Assembly: GCF_016801865.2 (NCBI RefSeq)
Contig: NC_068938.1
Location: forward strand, 48,257,808 to 48,321,807
Reading direction: 5' to 3'
DNA: 64,000 nucleotides
From: Culex pipiens pallens
Taxonomy: Eukaryota; Arthropoda; Insecta; Diptera; Culicidae
Shown here: positions 25,101 through 36,769 of the stretch, one piece after another
Layout: each line of letters opens with the position of its first letter
How positions within the stretch are numbered: position 1 is the stretch's first letter
Program-made: the position numbers and the translations under genes
Notes under the pieces: model-generated
What the model was told of the DNA's origin: nothing
The model's input: the letters and a program-made list of their open reading frames with translations, nothing else
Databases searched by the model: none

Positions 25101-25729
25101 TATCTATTTTTTCATGTTTTTACAGTCACTTTTTAAATTTTTTACTTGTTTTTCACATTTTCTGCTATAGAATGGCACCATTATCATTTATATTATAAAC
25201 AAATGCATAGAGGCATAGTCTGGGACACTACAAAAATTACTGCATACTTATTTTTACTTAAAATATAGGAAATGTTAGTAAAAAAAACAGCCAAAGTTGA
25301 AATTTTTAAAAACATTGGCAAAGTCACATAAAACAAGTAAAACTTCCAACCCTAATTTTCTAAAATTTTAAGAGTTCTTCTTTCCAATGCATTTTAAAGA
25401 TCAAAAATTGGTTGAAAAATTGATTTTTGGCGATTTTCTAGATCGAAGCCCGTTTAAAGGCCGGGTTAGGTTGTAGAGGGTTAAACACAGCACCAAAACA
25501 AAATTTTGCGCTACTATTCTTACAAGGCTCAAGGTTTGTAACCACTTGATAACTACTAAACATTGCACTACTGAAATTTGTATTGCGTTTTTCGTTGAAT
25601 TTAAGTTAAAATTTATGTTCAACCACCAAACGATTTCCGAGAAAAAATCGTTGTGATTGTCGAGTTTAAGGATGACCCCTAAACTACGCCACAGAGATTT
25701 TGAGTTTTTAAACACCCAAAGTTAAAGAA

Positions 25730-26095
25730 CGAGGGGATAGTCCTCACGAAAAGAAACGTGAGGAAAGTGCTATATTGCGAGAGGATAATCCTCTCGCGTG
25801 TTCATTCGTTCATTGGAACAGTTCATCCTACGAGTGGCTTATATGGACAAAGGACCGCCACTTATTCACCGAACCTTGGTGGCCCATACGGCAAAGGCAC
25901 GGTTCAATATGCCGAAGGTCTTGGGTTCGAGTCTCGGTACCGGTACTTTTTTTTTTGATAGATGAACTTTTTTGGAAAATGAACCATGAGTAAAGTACTC
26001 TCGGTAATTTCGGGATTTATCCTCTCCGTCCGCACACAGTACCATTTTACTACCGAATCGTGCTCTTTATCCTCTCGTATGCCGATGCCCAGTTC
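25730..26095 (+). mobile_element. SINE-like element with a tRNA-type B box
   Basis: 25865-25945 contains GGTGGCCCATACGGC, GGTTCAATATGCCGAAGG and the B-box-like GGGTTCGAGTC followed by a T run, as in tRNA-derived SINEs. Flanks contain imperfectly repeated ATCCTCTCG motifs (about 25787, 26020 and 26070). The clover-leaf does not fold canonically, so it is not a functional tRNA. Exact ends are unclear. Confidence 0.5.
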
Positions 26096-26099
26096 TGGG

Positions 26100-26490
26100 T
26101 GAATATATGCTGGCGGCCAAAAGGCGAAGATGAAATCTTGAGATACATTTTGTAATTTAATAGAATCAACTTTTCAATTTTTTGTTGTTCGTGATTCGAT
26201 TATCCGAAGTCCCATACAAACCTTTGGATAATCGAACTTCGGATAATCGAGGCTTCGGATAATCGAAACTTCGGATAATCGAACTTCGGATAATCGAAAC
26301 TTTGCATAATCGAGGCTTCGGATAATCGAAACTTCGGATAATCGAGTCTGGACTTCAAATTTGACTAAAATGGGGTAGCAGAAGTCGAATTTGATGTTGT
26401 TGGTGATTCCATTATCCGAAGTCCCATACAAACTTTTGGATAATCGAACCTCGGATAATCGAAACTTTGGATAACCGAGTCCGGACTGTA
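26100..26490. mobile_element. 'TTCGGATAATCGA' element (pogo-like TIR) with amplified terminal unit
   Basis: Contains GCGGCCAAAAGGCGAAGATG, then CGATTATCCGAAGTCCCAT, and ends CCGAGTCCGGACTGTA. The tip, read inward as TACAGTCC(A/G)GACTCG followed by TTATCC, resembles CAGT-type termini of pogo/Tigger elements. Related fragments at 29255, 29640 and 36545 share the GGCGGCCAAAATG block and the tip. No transposase is visible. Confidence 0.6.
26215..26350 (+). repeat. Minisatellite of 'CTTCGGATAATCGAA' units
   Basis: About nine tandem units of 14-16 bp (variants AACTTCGGATAATCG and GGCTTCGGATAATCG). The unit equals the subterminal motif of the surrounding element family, so the tip appears to have been tandemly amplified. 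Confidence 0.85.
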
Positions 26491-26499
26491 TGCCTAATT

Positions 26500-28560
26500 T
26501 GACTACCCTAAATAACAGTCTATCAGCTCAGAAAACATGGAAGGATCAAACCAAAATCAATACAACTTATAGTGTTTGCCTTCGGTCTACCTACTCTTCA
26601 AATCGATTCAATTACCGTAAGAGATACAACCAGGTACCACACCAGAACCTGTCTAGGCCCTAGAGAGGGACCTGAAATAACACAAATCGATCCCTCGAAT
26701 GACTGTCAATCAAGATGACGTGCGACATGACGCGCTTCTTGGTGTGCTCTACACAGCTCCGCCAGCTAGTCGTAGGGAAAGTGTTTTCGTTAACATCAAC
26801 TTCAGTCAAAATAATTCTGTTACTCGTCTTATTAGATTTCCGACGCTACCACAGCTGCGACGGGTTAATTGATCGACGTGTAGTTGCTGGTTTTGACATT
26901 TAGGGAAAGTCCCGCCAAACCTTTTGTTATAGTATTAAAAATAATTTGTCTCAACCCCTTAAACATGTATTGGCGCCAAAAAAGTGGGTCAGATAATCCC
27001 AAGTTCGTCGCCCAAAACTGACCATCCTGCAACGCAATCACTCATCATCGAAACGGCTAATAAATGAGTCGTAAAGTGCACTCTCTCTAAAATAACCGCC
27101 AATGCTGATCGGCTTTGGCAGCCGGCCAGAAGTTATAATTACCTTGCACATCTTCAATGGGCGCAAATGTTCGTCATGAAATATTCGCGGGCCACACCGC
27201 CGGTAACTGATTAATACGTTTGGGATTTGCATCGAGTTTGCATCGATGCACTCGATACTAACATCCCATGAGGGCATGAATGTCCCATTAAACTAGAACT
27301 AGAATGTAAACTAGAAAAAAATTGAGCGTTTTTTAATTCTATATTTTTTCGATTTATTAAATAAATGTTAACTTTGGACAGAAATACTAGTTTTTTTTTA
27401 AAAATATGCTTTTAAGATATTGGAAAAATAACTATAACGGGACAATAACGCGTATCTAGCTTCTAGCAGTGCTGCCAGCCCGATTGGTTCGTTTCACGGT
27501 GAGCAAAGACTTCCCCTGGGTGTGTTGATCCGATCCATTTTGATTGGCCGCTGAAGCGATAAATCAAATTTGCAAAAGCATCGGCGGCGTCGACAACAAG
27601 TGCTCGAGAGAACTCGATTAAAATCGAGCAGATTCGATGCGAAAACTATTCCCCTAACGAGCAACCAACTCACATGCCACGTAACGCCGACGGTGCGACC
27701 GATTTTGAAGGTGCTAATGAAGCATATTGCACTTGAGCAGGAAGGGGTTTACGGAAGCTGCAAAGGGACTATTTTGAGGCAGGTTGTAATTCATTAGAGA
27801 TTTGATATTTAAAATTTCAGAAATAACTCAACTGATCCCTAATGATTTGTTTGTTGAATTCGTTCGAGAATTTCTACCAAATGGTATTCTGATAGTCCCT
27901 TTGGATTGCAACTTTCTCGCAGTCAACTACCCTGGAACCGCCAGGAACGTGCCATAGAACGACGATTCACTCGCTGCGGCATCGGGAACGACGTACGTTG
28001 TAGACACACAGCAAGTCATATTTAATTGCACTGCGGCAAGCATATCTTGCAGGCGCAGGCAGCTCTCCGAAACGCAGACAGAGCAGAACGTCGTCACGTT
28101 ATTATATAGTGTCGATTGGAGAGCAGGTATTCAACGCGATGAGGGTGGTAAACTCTGTTTTTACTGCTTTAATTAGAACCGTATTTACCAAGAGCGCACG
28201 GTTACACAATTACGGGACGAAACGCGTCGCCCCGGATATCGAACGCTCCGTGATTGTTTTAATGAAAAGCTGACGCGTGTATTATCCCCTAAGTTTGTAC
28301 ACCACCACCGGAGAAATTAGCAACAAAAGCTACGCAATTAGCGCAGAGCAGTTTGACCTGGCCCACAACCCTAAGCGGAACAAGCGGAAAAGTTTAAAAT
28401 TATGCTAACGAGTTTCCGGCCCTACAGCAAAAAAAAAGACCCTAAATGTCACTCCACACGGCAACACTGTAAGTAGATTAAAATATTGTAGGTTGTGCGA
28501 TCTAATGTTTTCCCCCTCCTCGGCAACGGAAAACTTTTCTACATTTATTCACTTTGTGGC
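26500..28560. other. Unique sequence, no gene recognised
   Basis: One of the less repetitive and GC-richer parts of the left half. Open frames at 26715-26903, 27038-27277 (minus) and 27570-27797 have no recognisable domain. If the lectin-like gene at 33211 continues leftward, this is a place where further exons could lie, but I found no acceptor-plus-domain match. Confidence 0.5.
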
Positions 28561-29250
28561 TGTATCATCGTAACAATGTTGATTTTTTTAAACAAGACAA
28601 GATGTTGCACTTTGGAAGTTTGTGGTGACTCAATTAAAAAGTTTTATTTTGCTTTTAAACAATAGATTGATGCAATTTAGAACGTCTGTCAGATTTTTTA
28701 ACAATGTTTGCATCATTCTCATGTTTGCAATTTGATGATTAATTGGATACTAGAACTGGTTAATGAAAACTTTTGATCAATTCATGCTTTTAAAATTATT
28801 TCTATTTAAGAGATTAGAAAATTTCACAAAAGTTTAATTTTTTAACATTGAACCAATAATTTCCGAGATATATTGAAAATTACAGGCCAATTAGGTGACC
28901 CTTAAAAAACCGAATTTTCATGGAATTTTAGGCTATCCCTTTCTCAGAAACTAATTGTCCAATTTTTGAAATCAAAGTAAATCATTAGAAGAAAATCATA
29001 GGAAATTTACTCAGGTTTTCAACAATTTTTTTAAGAATTATTTTTCAAGCTCAAAAAACTAAAAAAAAAAATCGAAAATGTTACCTAAAAGTGGCAGGCA
29101 ATAAAATGAAAACGGTTTATTATTTTATCAAAAAAAATAGGGAGTACTTTTCGATTGCAAATAGAAATTTAGCCTCAAAACAATCTTTAATAATTTTTGT
29201 CTAGATTACGATATTTAAAAACAAAAAATATCATATTTAGATTTTTTTTT
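28561..29250. other. AT-rich stretch with decayed dispersed repeats
   Basis: Contains TTCCGAGATATATTGAAAAT and AAACGGTTTATTATTTTATC-type text similar to the family at 62220-63410. No gene seen. Confidence 0.45.
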
Positions 29251-29254
29251 GAAT

Positions 29255-29475
29255 CCAATATGGCGGCCAAAATGGTAGTGATGAAATATTTGAAAATTGC
29301 ATTTTTTTTTATTTAACAGGCAATCAACCAGTCAAATTTAACTAAAATGGGGTAGCAGAACTCGATGTTTGAAGAATTAAAATAAAAAAAATACAAACAA
29401 TTTTTTTGTTCATGATTTGATTATCCGAAGTTCCATACAAACCTTCGGATAATCGCATCTGGACTGTATATAAAA
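29255..29475. mobile_element. 'TTCGGATAATCGA' element fragment
   Basis: Shares ATGGCGGCCAAAATGGTAG, ATTATCCGAAGTTCC and the tip ATCGCATCTGGACTGTA with the element at 26100. Confidence 0.6.
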
Positions 29476-29639
29476 GCATCAAAAAATTTCGAAAATAAAA
29501 ATACCTTTTTGGGGAACTCGAATTTAAGCAATAAAAAGTTAAATAAAAAAAATGGATTTTAATCTATTTTTTTCTGAAAAGTCCAAATTTTTCGGAATAT
29601 TCCGATAATCGAATCACGAAAAAAATTCGCTGTCTAATT

Positions 29640-29880
29640 TTTGATTGTCGAGCTTGATTGTGACCCCTGGACTACGCTAAAATGATTCAGAATTGTTAAT
29701 TCCAAGATGGCGGCCAAAATGGCGGTGAGGTATTGAAAAAATGCATTTCATTTTTAAATAGGCAAACAAAAACTCAAATTTGACTAAAACGGGGTCGCAG
29801 AACTCGAATTTTATTTTAAAAACAAGAAAATGAAAAAACGAAAAGTTTTTTTTCCGGATTATCGAGTCTGAACTGTATGT
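29640..29880. mobile_element. 'TTCGGATAATCGA' element fragment
   Basis: Contains AAGATGGCGGCCAAAATGG and the tip TATCGAGTCTGAACTGTA. It sits about 400 bp from the fragment at 29255 in the same orientation, so it may be a tandem or nested copy. Confidence 0.6.
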
Positions 29881-30319
29881 ATGACCAGCCAACCATTTGT
29901 ATGAAAAAAATAATAATGATGTAAAATGAACTTTTTTGACATAGGGAATCCAAGGACACAATACAAAATCAAAAAATACAAAGAAAATTTTATTTGCGAA
30001 AACAGAGAGAAATACTCAGTACTGATACTGGTTTTTTCACGTTTTTCTGAAAGTTTCAAAGTACGATACACAACAAAAAAAAATCTGGTTATTTCTTTAA
30101 AAAATTAAGTTAAAATAAGTTAGTTAAGTTAAAATGAAGTAATATTTGTGTTAAACCAGTCCAATAGCTGCTGGCCGGCAGTTAAATTATGGAAATTATT
30201 ATTAGTATAAGTGTCCTATGGTTAATGGATGGTCTCTAAGACAAAACAAGAAGCATCGGGGCTTTTACGCTTTCTGAAAAGGTATTTCAATTACCAGGCA
30301 GAGTTTTTAAAACCATTTT

Positions 30320-30649
30320 AGTGTTTTTTCGATGAAAAATACGTTTTTTTTTCGGAATTCTGAGTACGCCATCAAATCGAGCGTCTAATTTTACATAAAA
30401 GTCCCTTTGACACCAAATTTCTATCTCATCACCGTTTCAGGCTGCAAATGATTGAAAAACACCTCTTTTTTCGCATGTTCAAAAATGGAAGGGGTCGTAC
30501 CGCCCCTCCGTCACGAGATATAAAAAACGGACCTCGGATTCGTGATCAGGGACAAAAGTTACCCCTTAGGATATAGTTTCACGAAAATCGAAGAGGGGTC
30601 GGGGCAACTTTTCCCGATTTCGTGTGAGTTGATAGAGAATAACCCATAT
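30320..30649 (+). mobile_element. Half copy of the 1.35-kb foldback element
   Basis: Matches the outer right arm of 17458-18809 (blocks TCTGAGTACGCCATCAAATC, TCACGAGATATAAAAAACGG and GGGGTCGGGGCAACTTTTCC) and ends with the same AACCC tip. Only one arm is present, so it is a solo arm or truncated copy. Confidence 0.8.
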
Positions 30650-33210
30650 TTTTTATTTTATTTTAAAGGCCTCCTAGAAACAAAATGAACAATACAGGTT
30701 TTACTTGATTTGGTATCCAAAATCAAGCTTTTGCAAGCATCCAGAATTTAATCAAATCAGCTTTATTACACCGAATTTCCCAGCATTCTGAAAACTCGCC
30801 CGGTCGCTTTTGAAGGAAAAGGTCCTCCTTTTTATCCCTGTCCGAGGCCTTTTGCGCGAGAATCTTGCCGAGATTTGTGTGTCACCTAAATACGATTACG
30901 TTGGTGGCGCCGGCGTCGGTGGCGCGTGTTAATCCCTGGAGCAATAAAGCATCCCGCCGCAGAGTTACCGCTTATAAATATGAAAAAGCCCAGAGTGTCG
31001 TCGTCGTCGTGCCAGGGGCAAAAAAGAAAAACGAGCCAAATTTCATTCCATCCCGAGCGCGAGCCGGATCACGGGGACCGGATTCCGGCAAGGGCCTTTT
31101 CGCGGGTTTGTGGATTTAAATTAATTTGCTGGTCTCTGTGCAGACATTTCGCTGTGGTTTCTTTCAGACTCTCTCTCGGGGGGCTTTTGGAGTAGTTTTT
31201 TTTGTTGCTTCTCGTGGTAAAATTTGGGGTTCTGAGTGCTTCAAAGGCAAATTGGGGATTTTGGGTGCCCCTGCCAGGCCAGACCACAACAAAATGTTAG
31301 AAAACCTGAACAAACAGCACAGATGGGAAAAACAAAGAACATAATTGTTTTGCTGCGGTTTTGGTTTTTCTTTTGGCGGCAGCTCTCCTCAAATCTGTTC
31401 GTGTTCATTCTTCAGTTTTTCGATGTTTTTTCTTCGCCGACTTTGCGCGCGCGATTTGAACAAAGTGCTGCAAATTGGAATCAGGTTGAGGAGGCAGATA
31501 CCGGCTCATTACAAATTGCTCCACGAGTTTCTTTGGTTATGTTGCCGGAAGCCGCAAATTAAGTCTGCTTCAAACTCTGCTCAACTTTAGCAAGCTCAAC
31601 CATACTGTCTGGGGAGAAGATTTCAACACATTCCAGTAAATCAATCCGATCATTGTGTACGTAATTTCATCCCCTTTTGTTTACTCATGTTATTCCCTTA
31701 TCATTTCCTGGAACATGTCTATTGTTGACGTACCGTTGAATGGCAGCTTCTCTCTCAATGAAGTCAATTATTTGCATAACAATTACCGGTTATAGTTTCC
31801 AGAAGAACAAGCAACATCAAGTATTCCTTCCTGAAGCCACTCTGCCCCTGATGTTATGCAACCTGCACAGGACCACCACCGATCTCGTCCATCCTAGAAA
31901 ATCTAGCTTTAAAGTATATCCGGCAAACTCCCCACGGACATCATGTTTTGCGAGGCAAACTTTCAAGAGTTTCCTCAGCCCCCCCTCAATCTCGGTCGGG
32001 GTTGGCTGTTCGAGGGGGTTGGTTTTGCCACTTGTGCAATTAATCCCAACAACACACCGTCGTCGGTCGTTGTTTACGGAGGGAGCTCCGGGAACACGTG
32101 CCACAAGAGGATTTGCTATCTTTTACAACTTTGAAGGATTCTTTGATAATGATGATGTTGGCGGTAAGTGTGCGGGGATCCGATGGAATTTGAACAAAGC
32201 TGTGAGCGGATCCAACCGCGGGAGATTGAAGGATTTTTTTGTCGATTTTGAACTTTATGACTTTTTGACTGGAAAAAGCAACATGAGATTTTGTATGTTT
32301 TTTTTCTGCTCAGTATTCAACATTCATGGCCGTTGATTTTATTGTATTTTTCTCATTTTTTTTAAATTGCTTTAACAAACTACTAAATTTACAGTTTTTT
32401 TCTGAATGTTTAAACACATGCCCTTTATCCCACTTCTACACATAATTGTCTCACTAAAAATGTTGAATGATGAAACAGAAGATTCTAAGTATTTTAATAT
32501 TTGAAACATTTCATCATTTATTTGTTATACAGAGGGACTTTATGGCTGTCGATGCTTCAGGTGTCAATAAATTTTCTAGCCCTTCAAATAGATTGTTTTG
32601 TTTTATTGTTCTATAATTTGATAACTCCCGCTCTCGACGGTCCCTTCAATATCGACAACGAGAGAGTCCACTGTAAATGATCTGCCATATTTCATGAAGG
32701 ATTTTGTAATTATCGTGTATGATTTTTCTAATTTTCCAACCCATTTCCAACCTGGAGCGATCACGACAAGCTGATGGCTCATTAGTTTCGAATATGCATA
32801 AATCAGTCACATGTCGGTACGCAGCACGCTCAAACCCAAATCCTAAAATAGAGCCATGTCTGGCATGTCACAACACAGCAGCAGCAGAGGTACTGCTGCG
32901 GTGGCGATGACGGACGAACGAACGCATCATCGGTTAAATGAGCCATGTCTAAGACCGTATTGCATAATGTGCACGCACCGGTCCGATCCTAAAACCGCAG
33001 CGAACAGAACAAATCAATATTCCATTTTGTCTCTGCAATCCCCCGAATAAGTGGGGCGAGCTGGAATGACAAACCTCAATTTCCCGTGATCGAATTTCTA
33101 CTCTATTAACTCGCAATCAATTCGATACGCTTGCCGGCAAATCACGCGCTCCCCCACCCAAAGAAGGGTTCCCCAATCAATCAAAGTCAGAACAAGAACC
33201 GCACACTTAC
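30650..33210. other. Unique sequence downstream of exon 3, no gene recognised
   Basis: GC-richer unique DNA at 30780-32250. Frames of 84-198 codons are open on the plus strand (the longest at 31740-32336) without a recognisable domain. If the minus-strand gene continues leftward this is intron 3. A donor-like GGTAAGTGTG near 32161 is on the plus strand and unsupported. Confidence 0.5.
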
Positions 33211-33981
33211 CTGTAGTTGAGGGCGTTGCGAATGTTGTACTCCCGGAAGGAATCGTTCCGCAGCGATTTCTGCAGCTCGAACCGATCCAACTGAGCGATT
33301 CGCTTGCGAATGCTGGTGCAAACTTTCTTCTTGCTGTGTCCCTTGCCGTAATCTTCCTGCTCATCACTCACTCGTTCTTCATCACTGTCACCCGGGTCGT
33401 CGCCGTCGTCGTCGTTGACCATTCTGGAATTTTTCTCACTTTCCGACGTGACGACCCCGGCGGCGGCGGTCTCCGTGTTGACACTTTCCACTGCACTCTC
33501 CCCGGTCGTCGGCGTTGCCGGGTAACCCCACCCAACACTATCGTTCCCAACCTCGGTATCATTAGTGAGCAGAGTGATCTCAACCGAGCTGTCTGGTCCC
33601 TCATTTCCGGGTGCCAGTTCCGTCGCGTTTTCCGTCCCGTTCCCATTGTACCCGGTCACCTGGCGGCGGTACCTCATCGAGGTCGATTCCTGACCTTCAC
33701 CGTCCTCTTCTTCATCACTACTGGTAATTCTTCGCAAATACCGTACAATCAAATGCTCCAGCGTTACTCTCAACGAACTGCGTTTGTCCTTGATCTTGGT
33801 GCGAACGTTGGCCACCGGAGCTTCACCCTCACCACCCGGCGACTGTACCGCACCGACCGACGGCGTCGATTCCTTATCGTGCTCGTGGGCTCGACGCAGT
33901 GTTTGCAGAAAGCGCTGGCCAGCTTCCTTCTCCTCCAGGGCTAGCCGGTCCACCTTCTGGGATGAAAACGAACGCGTCATA
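33211..33981 (-). CDS. Lectin-like secreted/membrane protein gene, exon 3 (acidic, glycosylatable insert)
   Basis: A 771-nt internal exon. Acceptor CCCTTTTCAG precedes base 33981 and donor GTAAGTGTGC follows 33211. It starts with one base that completes the split codon of exon 2 (AG|T, Ser), then runs 256 codons and ends two bases into a codon. Numbering from the in-frame Met: basic/helical start, RYRR at 103-106 (furin-like), possible N-glycosylation sites at N114, N118, N140, N146 and N242, an Asp/Glu-rich tract at about 189-211, and a single Cys at 221 followed by a basic helical segment ending NALNYR. The end could lead into the second half of a SUEL domain. No domain is certain. The gene continues beyond this exon, and no fourth exon was found. 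Confidence 0.72.
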
Positions 33982-34705
33982 CTGAAAAGGGTGGGAAATG
34001 AGAAATGAAATTAATTGAAATCCAAAGACGATTCAAAATTAATCAGAAATGGTCCCCCTTTTATTATTCTGGGAAATCAACTAGCGAAGAATCTTGTTAC
34101 GCAGGTGCTACTCAGGAAGCGGAATTATTACATTAAGATTTCATGACAGAATTGAGTAATCAAAAATTTAACATTCCAACCTAAATCAACTTCACCCAAC
34201 AAGTCAGACAAAGAGTCACAGCGTTAAAACGTCTCACGTTAATTACTTCAGCTTTATATTGTGGCGAAATAGCTCGCGCGCCAGTAATAAGAACAAAGTC
34301 TTAAAGTATTATATTAAGGTGCTGGAGAATGGGGCAAAGCTCTTCCAAAGTCATCAGGATGCTTCTGCGCTCGTTGCCAAGGAGCAGGCGGTAATATAAT
34401 GAAAAGTATACGAGGTCTGCACTGCACACTGCAACAACTTTAGCGCAATAGGGGACAAGTTTGCTGGCTCGGGGGGAAAGTTTCCAAGTAGTTTTAGACG
34501 TAGAAACACCCGACTCTTCTAACGGTGGGGCAGTGCGTCTCAGCCGTAACAACAATGCAGTCTTTTTTTTTTAAATGAGTATTTCCAAGAACATTTTTTT
34601 TAATATATTTTGAAGAACAATGGTCCAACAAATAAAAATTATAATTAATTATTGGCCACTGAATCCTATTGACAAAAAAATACTTGAAAGCAAACAAATT
34701 CATAA

Positions 34706-34888
34706 CACTGAGAAAAATGAGTTCTCAAAATTGTGAACAAGTGTTCATGAAATTCGGAACCACGAACAAAGTGTTCAAATTTCATGGTACGTTTTTCAGA
34801 ATCGTACCATGAAATTTGAACACTTTGTTCGTGGTTCCGAATTTCATGAACGCTTGTTCACGATTTTGGGAACTCTTTTTTCTCCGTG
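34706..34888. mobile_element. 183-bp hairpin element with 2-bp TSD
   Basis: Near-perfect palindrome with arms 34706-34792 and 34804-34888 around an 11-bp loop. Tips are CACTGAGAAAAA and TTTTTTCTCCGTG. AA flanks both ends (34704-34705 and 34889-34890). It has the same architecture as the hairpin at 51357-51528. No coding capacity. Confidence 0.85.
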
Positions 34889-34925
34889 AACTTTTCGATG
34901 AAAACATGTAAGTGAAACTTCGAAC

Positions 34926-35260
34926 AGTAGTTTTTTTGCAACAAGTTGCAAAAATTAGATTTTTTTTTTCAGCACGAGTCGTATACTTATCCAACGAGGT
35001 TTACTGAAAAATCAAGCTTTGCAACAAGTTGAATACAACATTCAAAACAAAACAATAATGAAAAATTTTACTTTTCGATACAAGCGTTGAAAAGTTCAAC
35101 TTTTCAGCGCCCATTTCAGTGCTGAAAAGTAGGACTTTTCAGCACTAGTATTAAAAGGTATTGATTTTCAAATCTGTTAATTGTGGTAGTTAAAAGTATA
35201 CCGTTTCGTTTCTCCGGAAGGTCAGGAAAAGTTGACAGTTTCACAGTGGGGTTGCAAAAA
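34926..35260 (+). mobile_element. 'CTGAAAAGT' repeat element, copy C (diverged)
   Basis: AGTAGTTT...GCAACAAGTTGCAAAA at the left, CAGCACGAGTCGTA inside, paired GTTGAAAAGTTCAAC and AGTGCTGAAAAGTAGGAC blocks, and GGGTTGCAAAAA at the right. It is more diverged and shorter than copies A and B. Confidence 0.75.
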
Positions 35261-35269
35261 AAATACTTT

Positions 35270-36540
35270 TCGGTACCATTTTATTTTTTTTTTTGCGATG
35301 AAAAGTTAGCATTCGAGAATTTCAAGAAAGGTAAGTAAGGATTTTTTTAAACTTTCCATCAGGAAGTTATCTTATATCATGTCGGTGAAAAGTTTGGTGG
35401 CGATTGAAACTTCTTCGCCAAATTTCTACCTGGCATGTGACATAAAATTTGTGCGATGAAATGTTTCCACAAAATCAACCAAAAGTTTTACAATACGGCT
35501 CTGTACTACAAAATGCAAAATCTACACTGAGCAAAATTCACACAACGCATCGAAGTGTATCGCACAGTACAGAGCACTCAAATATCAATCGCAAAACACT
35601 TGAAATTGCGGTGCTTGGCCTTGAAATAATTTCAATAGCCAAACACTTGAATTTTAAATGGCGTTGAAAAATAATAGTACGTACAAGCAATATATAGGTT
35701 CTCGCTTGCTAGTCGTGCACGCTACCACTGCGCCGGTCAGTTGAAAACGGGAGAGTTTTTTGTGCAACTCGTTCTAGCCTCGCTTATAGCCATCGATAAA
35801 AGTCACGCTAAAATCAATCAGTGAAACACATTAAATTCAAGTGGAAAACCACGTTGACTTTGAATAGTGCTTGTTTTGAGTAGATCTTAAGATCAATTTC
35901 AAGTGTATTCCAAATCACTTTGAATAGTTTTAGACGGTGGGACAAATTCATGAGCAAAACTCTTGACAAGCTTGAGCCACCCGAATGAAAATAACGTGTC
36001 AAAAAATACCAAAAAGTCAATAGCCCAAACAATTGCATTTGATTGTGATTTGGATTGATGTTGAAACACAAACCAATTAGAACTATGATGTGGCTTTAAT
36101 CAATCATTCATGTGTTTGGGCACTTGAATAAAAAGTGTGGCATATTTTCACTTTGAAAATTCAGATATCTTTTATTCATATATCATTTACATTGTTCTTT
36201 TTTTGTCTCTGGTTGCCAGATTATAAAAAAAAAAACAAACGGCTGCCTTTATAAAAACTTACCAAAACAATTATTTAAAAAAAACAGTATCCAAGTAGGG
36301 GTCTTGCATAGATACAGAAACAAAAATAATTCTGATATTCCTAAGAAATTCATTCAATCACATGGGTACCACAGTTTGCAACCACTGTTAATTGGATAAA
36401 GTACAATGGTAAAACAGTTCTTTGATGTAAAAGTTGACGTGATAAGATAAAACTGTCAAAACATTCTTTCAAGTTTTTAATCAATGACAATTCATTTTAT
36501 TAGGAACCTTTGAAAATTCATTAACTTATTCTGGACATAT
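35270..36540. other. Non-coding stretch within intron 2
   Basis: No gene seen. ACTTGAA/TTCAAGT motifs recur at 35600-36130 (AACACTTGAAATTG, AATTTCAAGTGTA, GGGCACTTGAATA), suggesting a decayed palindromic repeat. Confidence 0.45.
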
Positions 36541-36544
36541 TAAA

Positions 36545-36765
36545 AATTCAAGAAGGCGGCCAAAATGACGATGATGAAATTTTGAAAAATAGCATTTGGG
36601 AATGTAACAGGAAAATTAAACTTTACTAAAATTCAGTTGAAAAATGAAAAAAAAATAGAAAATACGAAAAAGAAAATGCTGGAATTCGATAATCCGTTTC
36701 TAGAAACCTTCGGATAATCGAACTTCTTAAGAACGATTTTTCGGAGAATCGAGCGTGCACTGTAT
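36545..36765. mobile_element. 'TTCGGATAATCGA' element fragment
   Basis: Contains GGCGGCCAAAATGACGATG, CCTTCGGATAATCGAAC and the tip CGAGCGTGCACTGTA, matching the family at 26100. Confidence 0.55.
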
Positions 36766-36769
36766 TGAT

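Noticed and set aside
31740..32336. 198-codon plus-strand frame
   Set aside because: No domain or signal sequence; overlaps an equally open minus frame; composition looks random.
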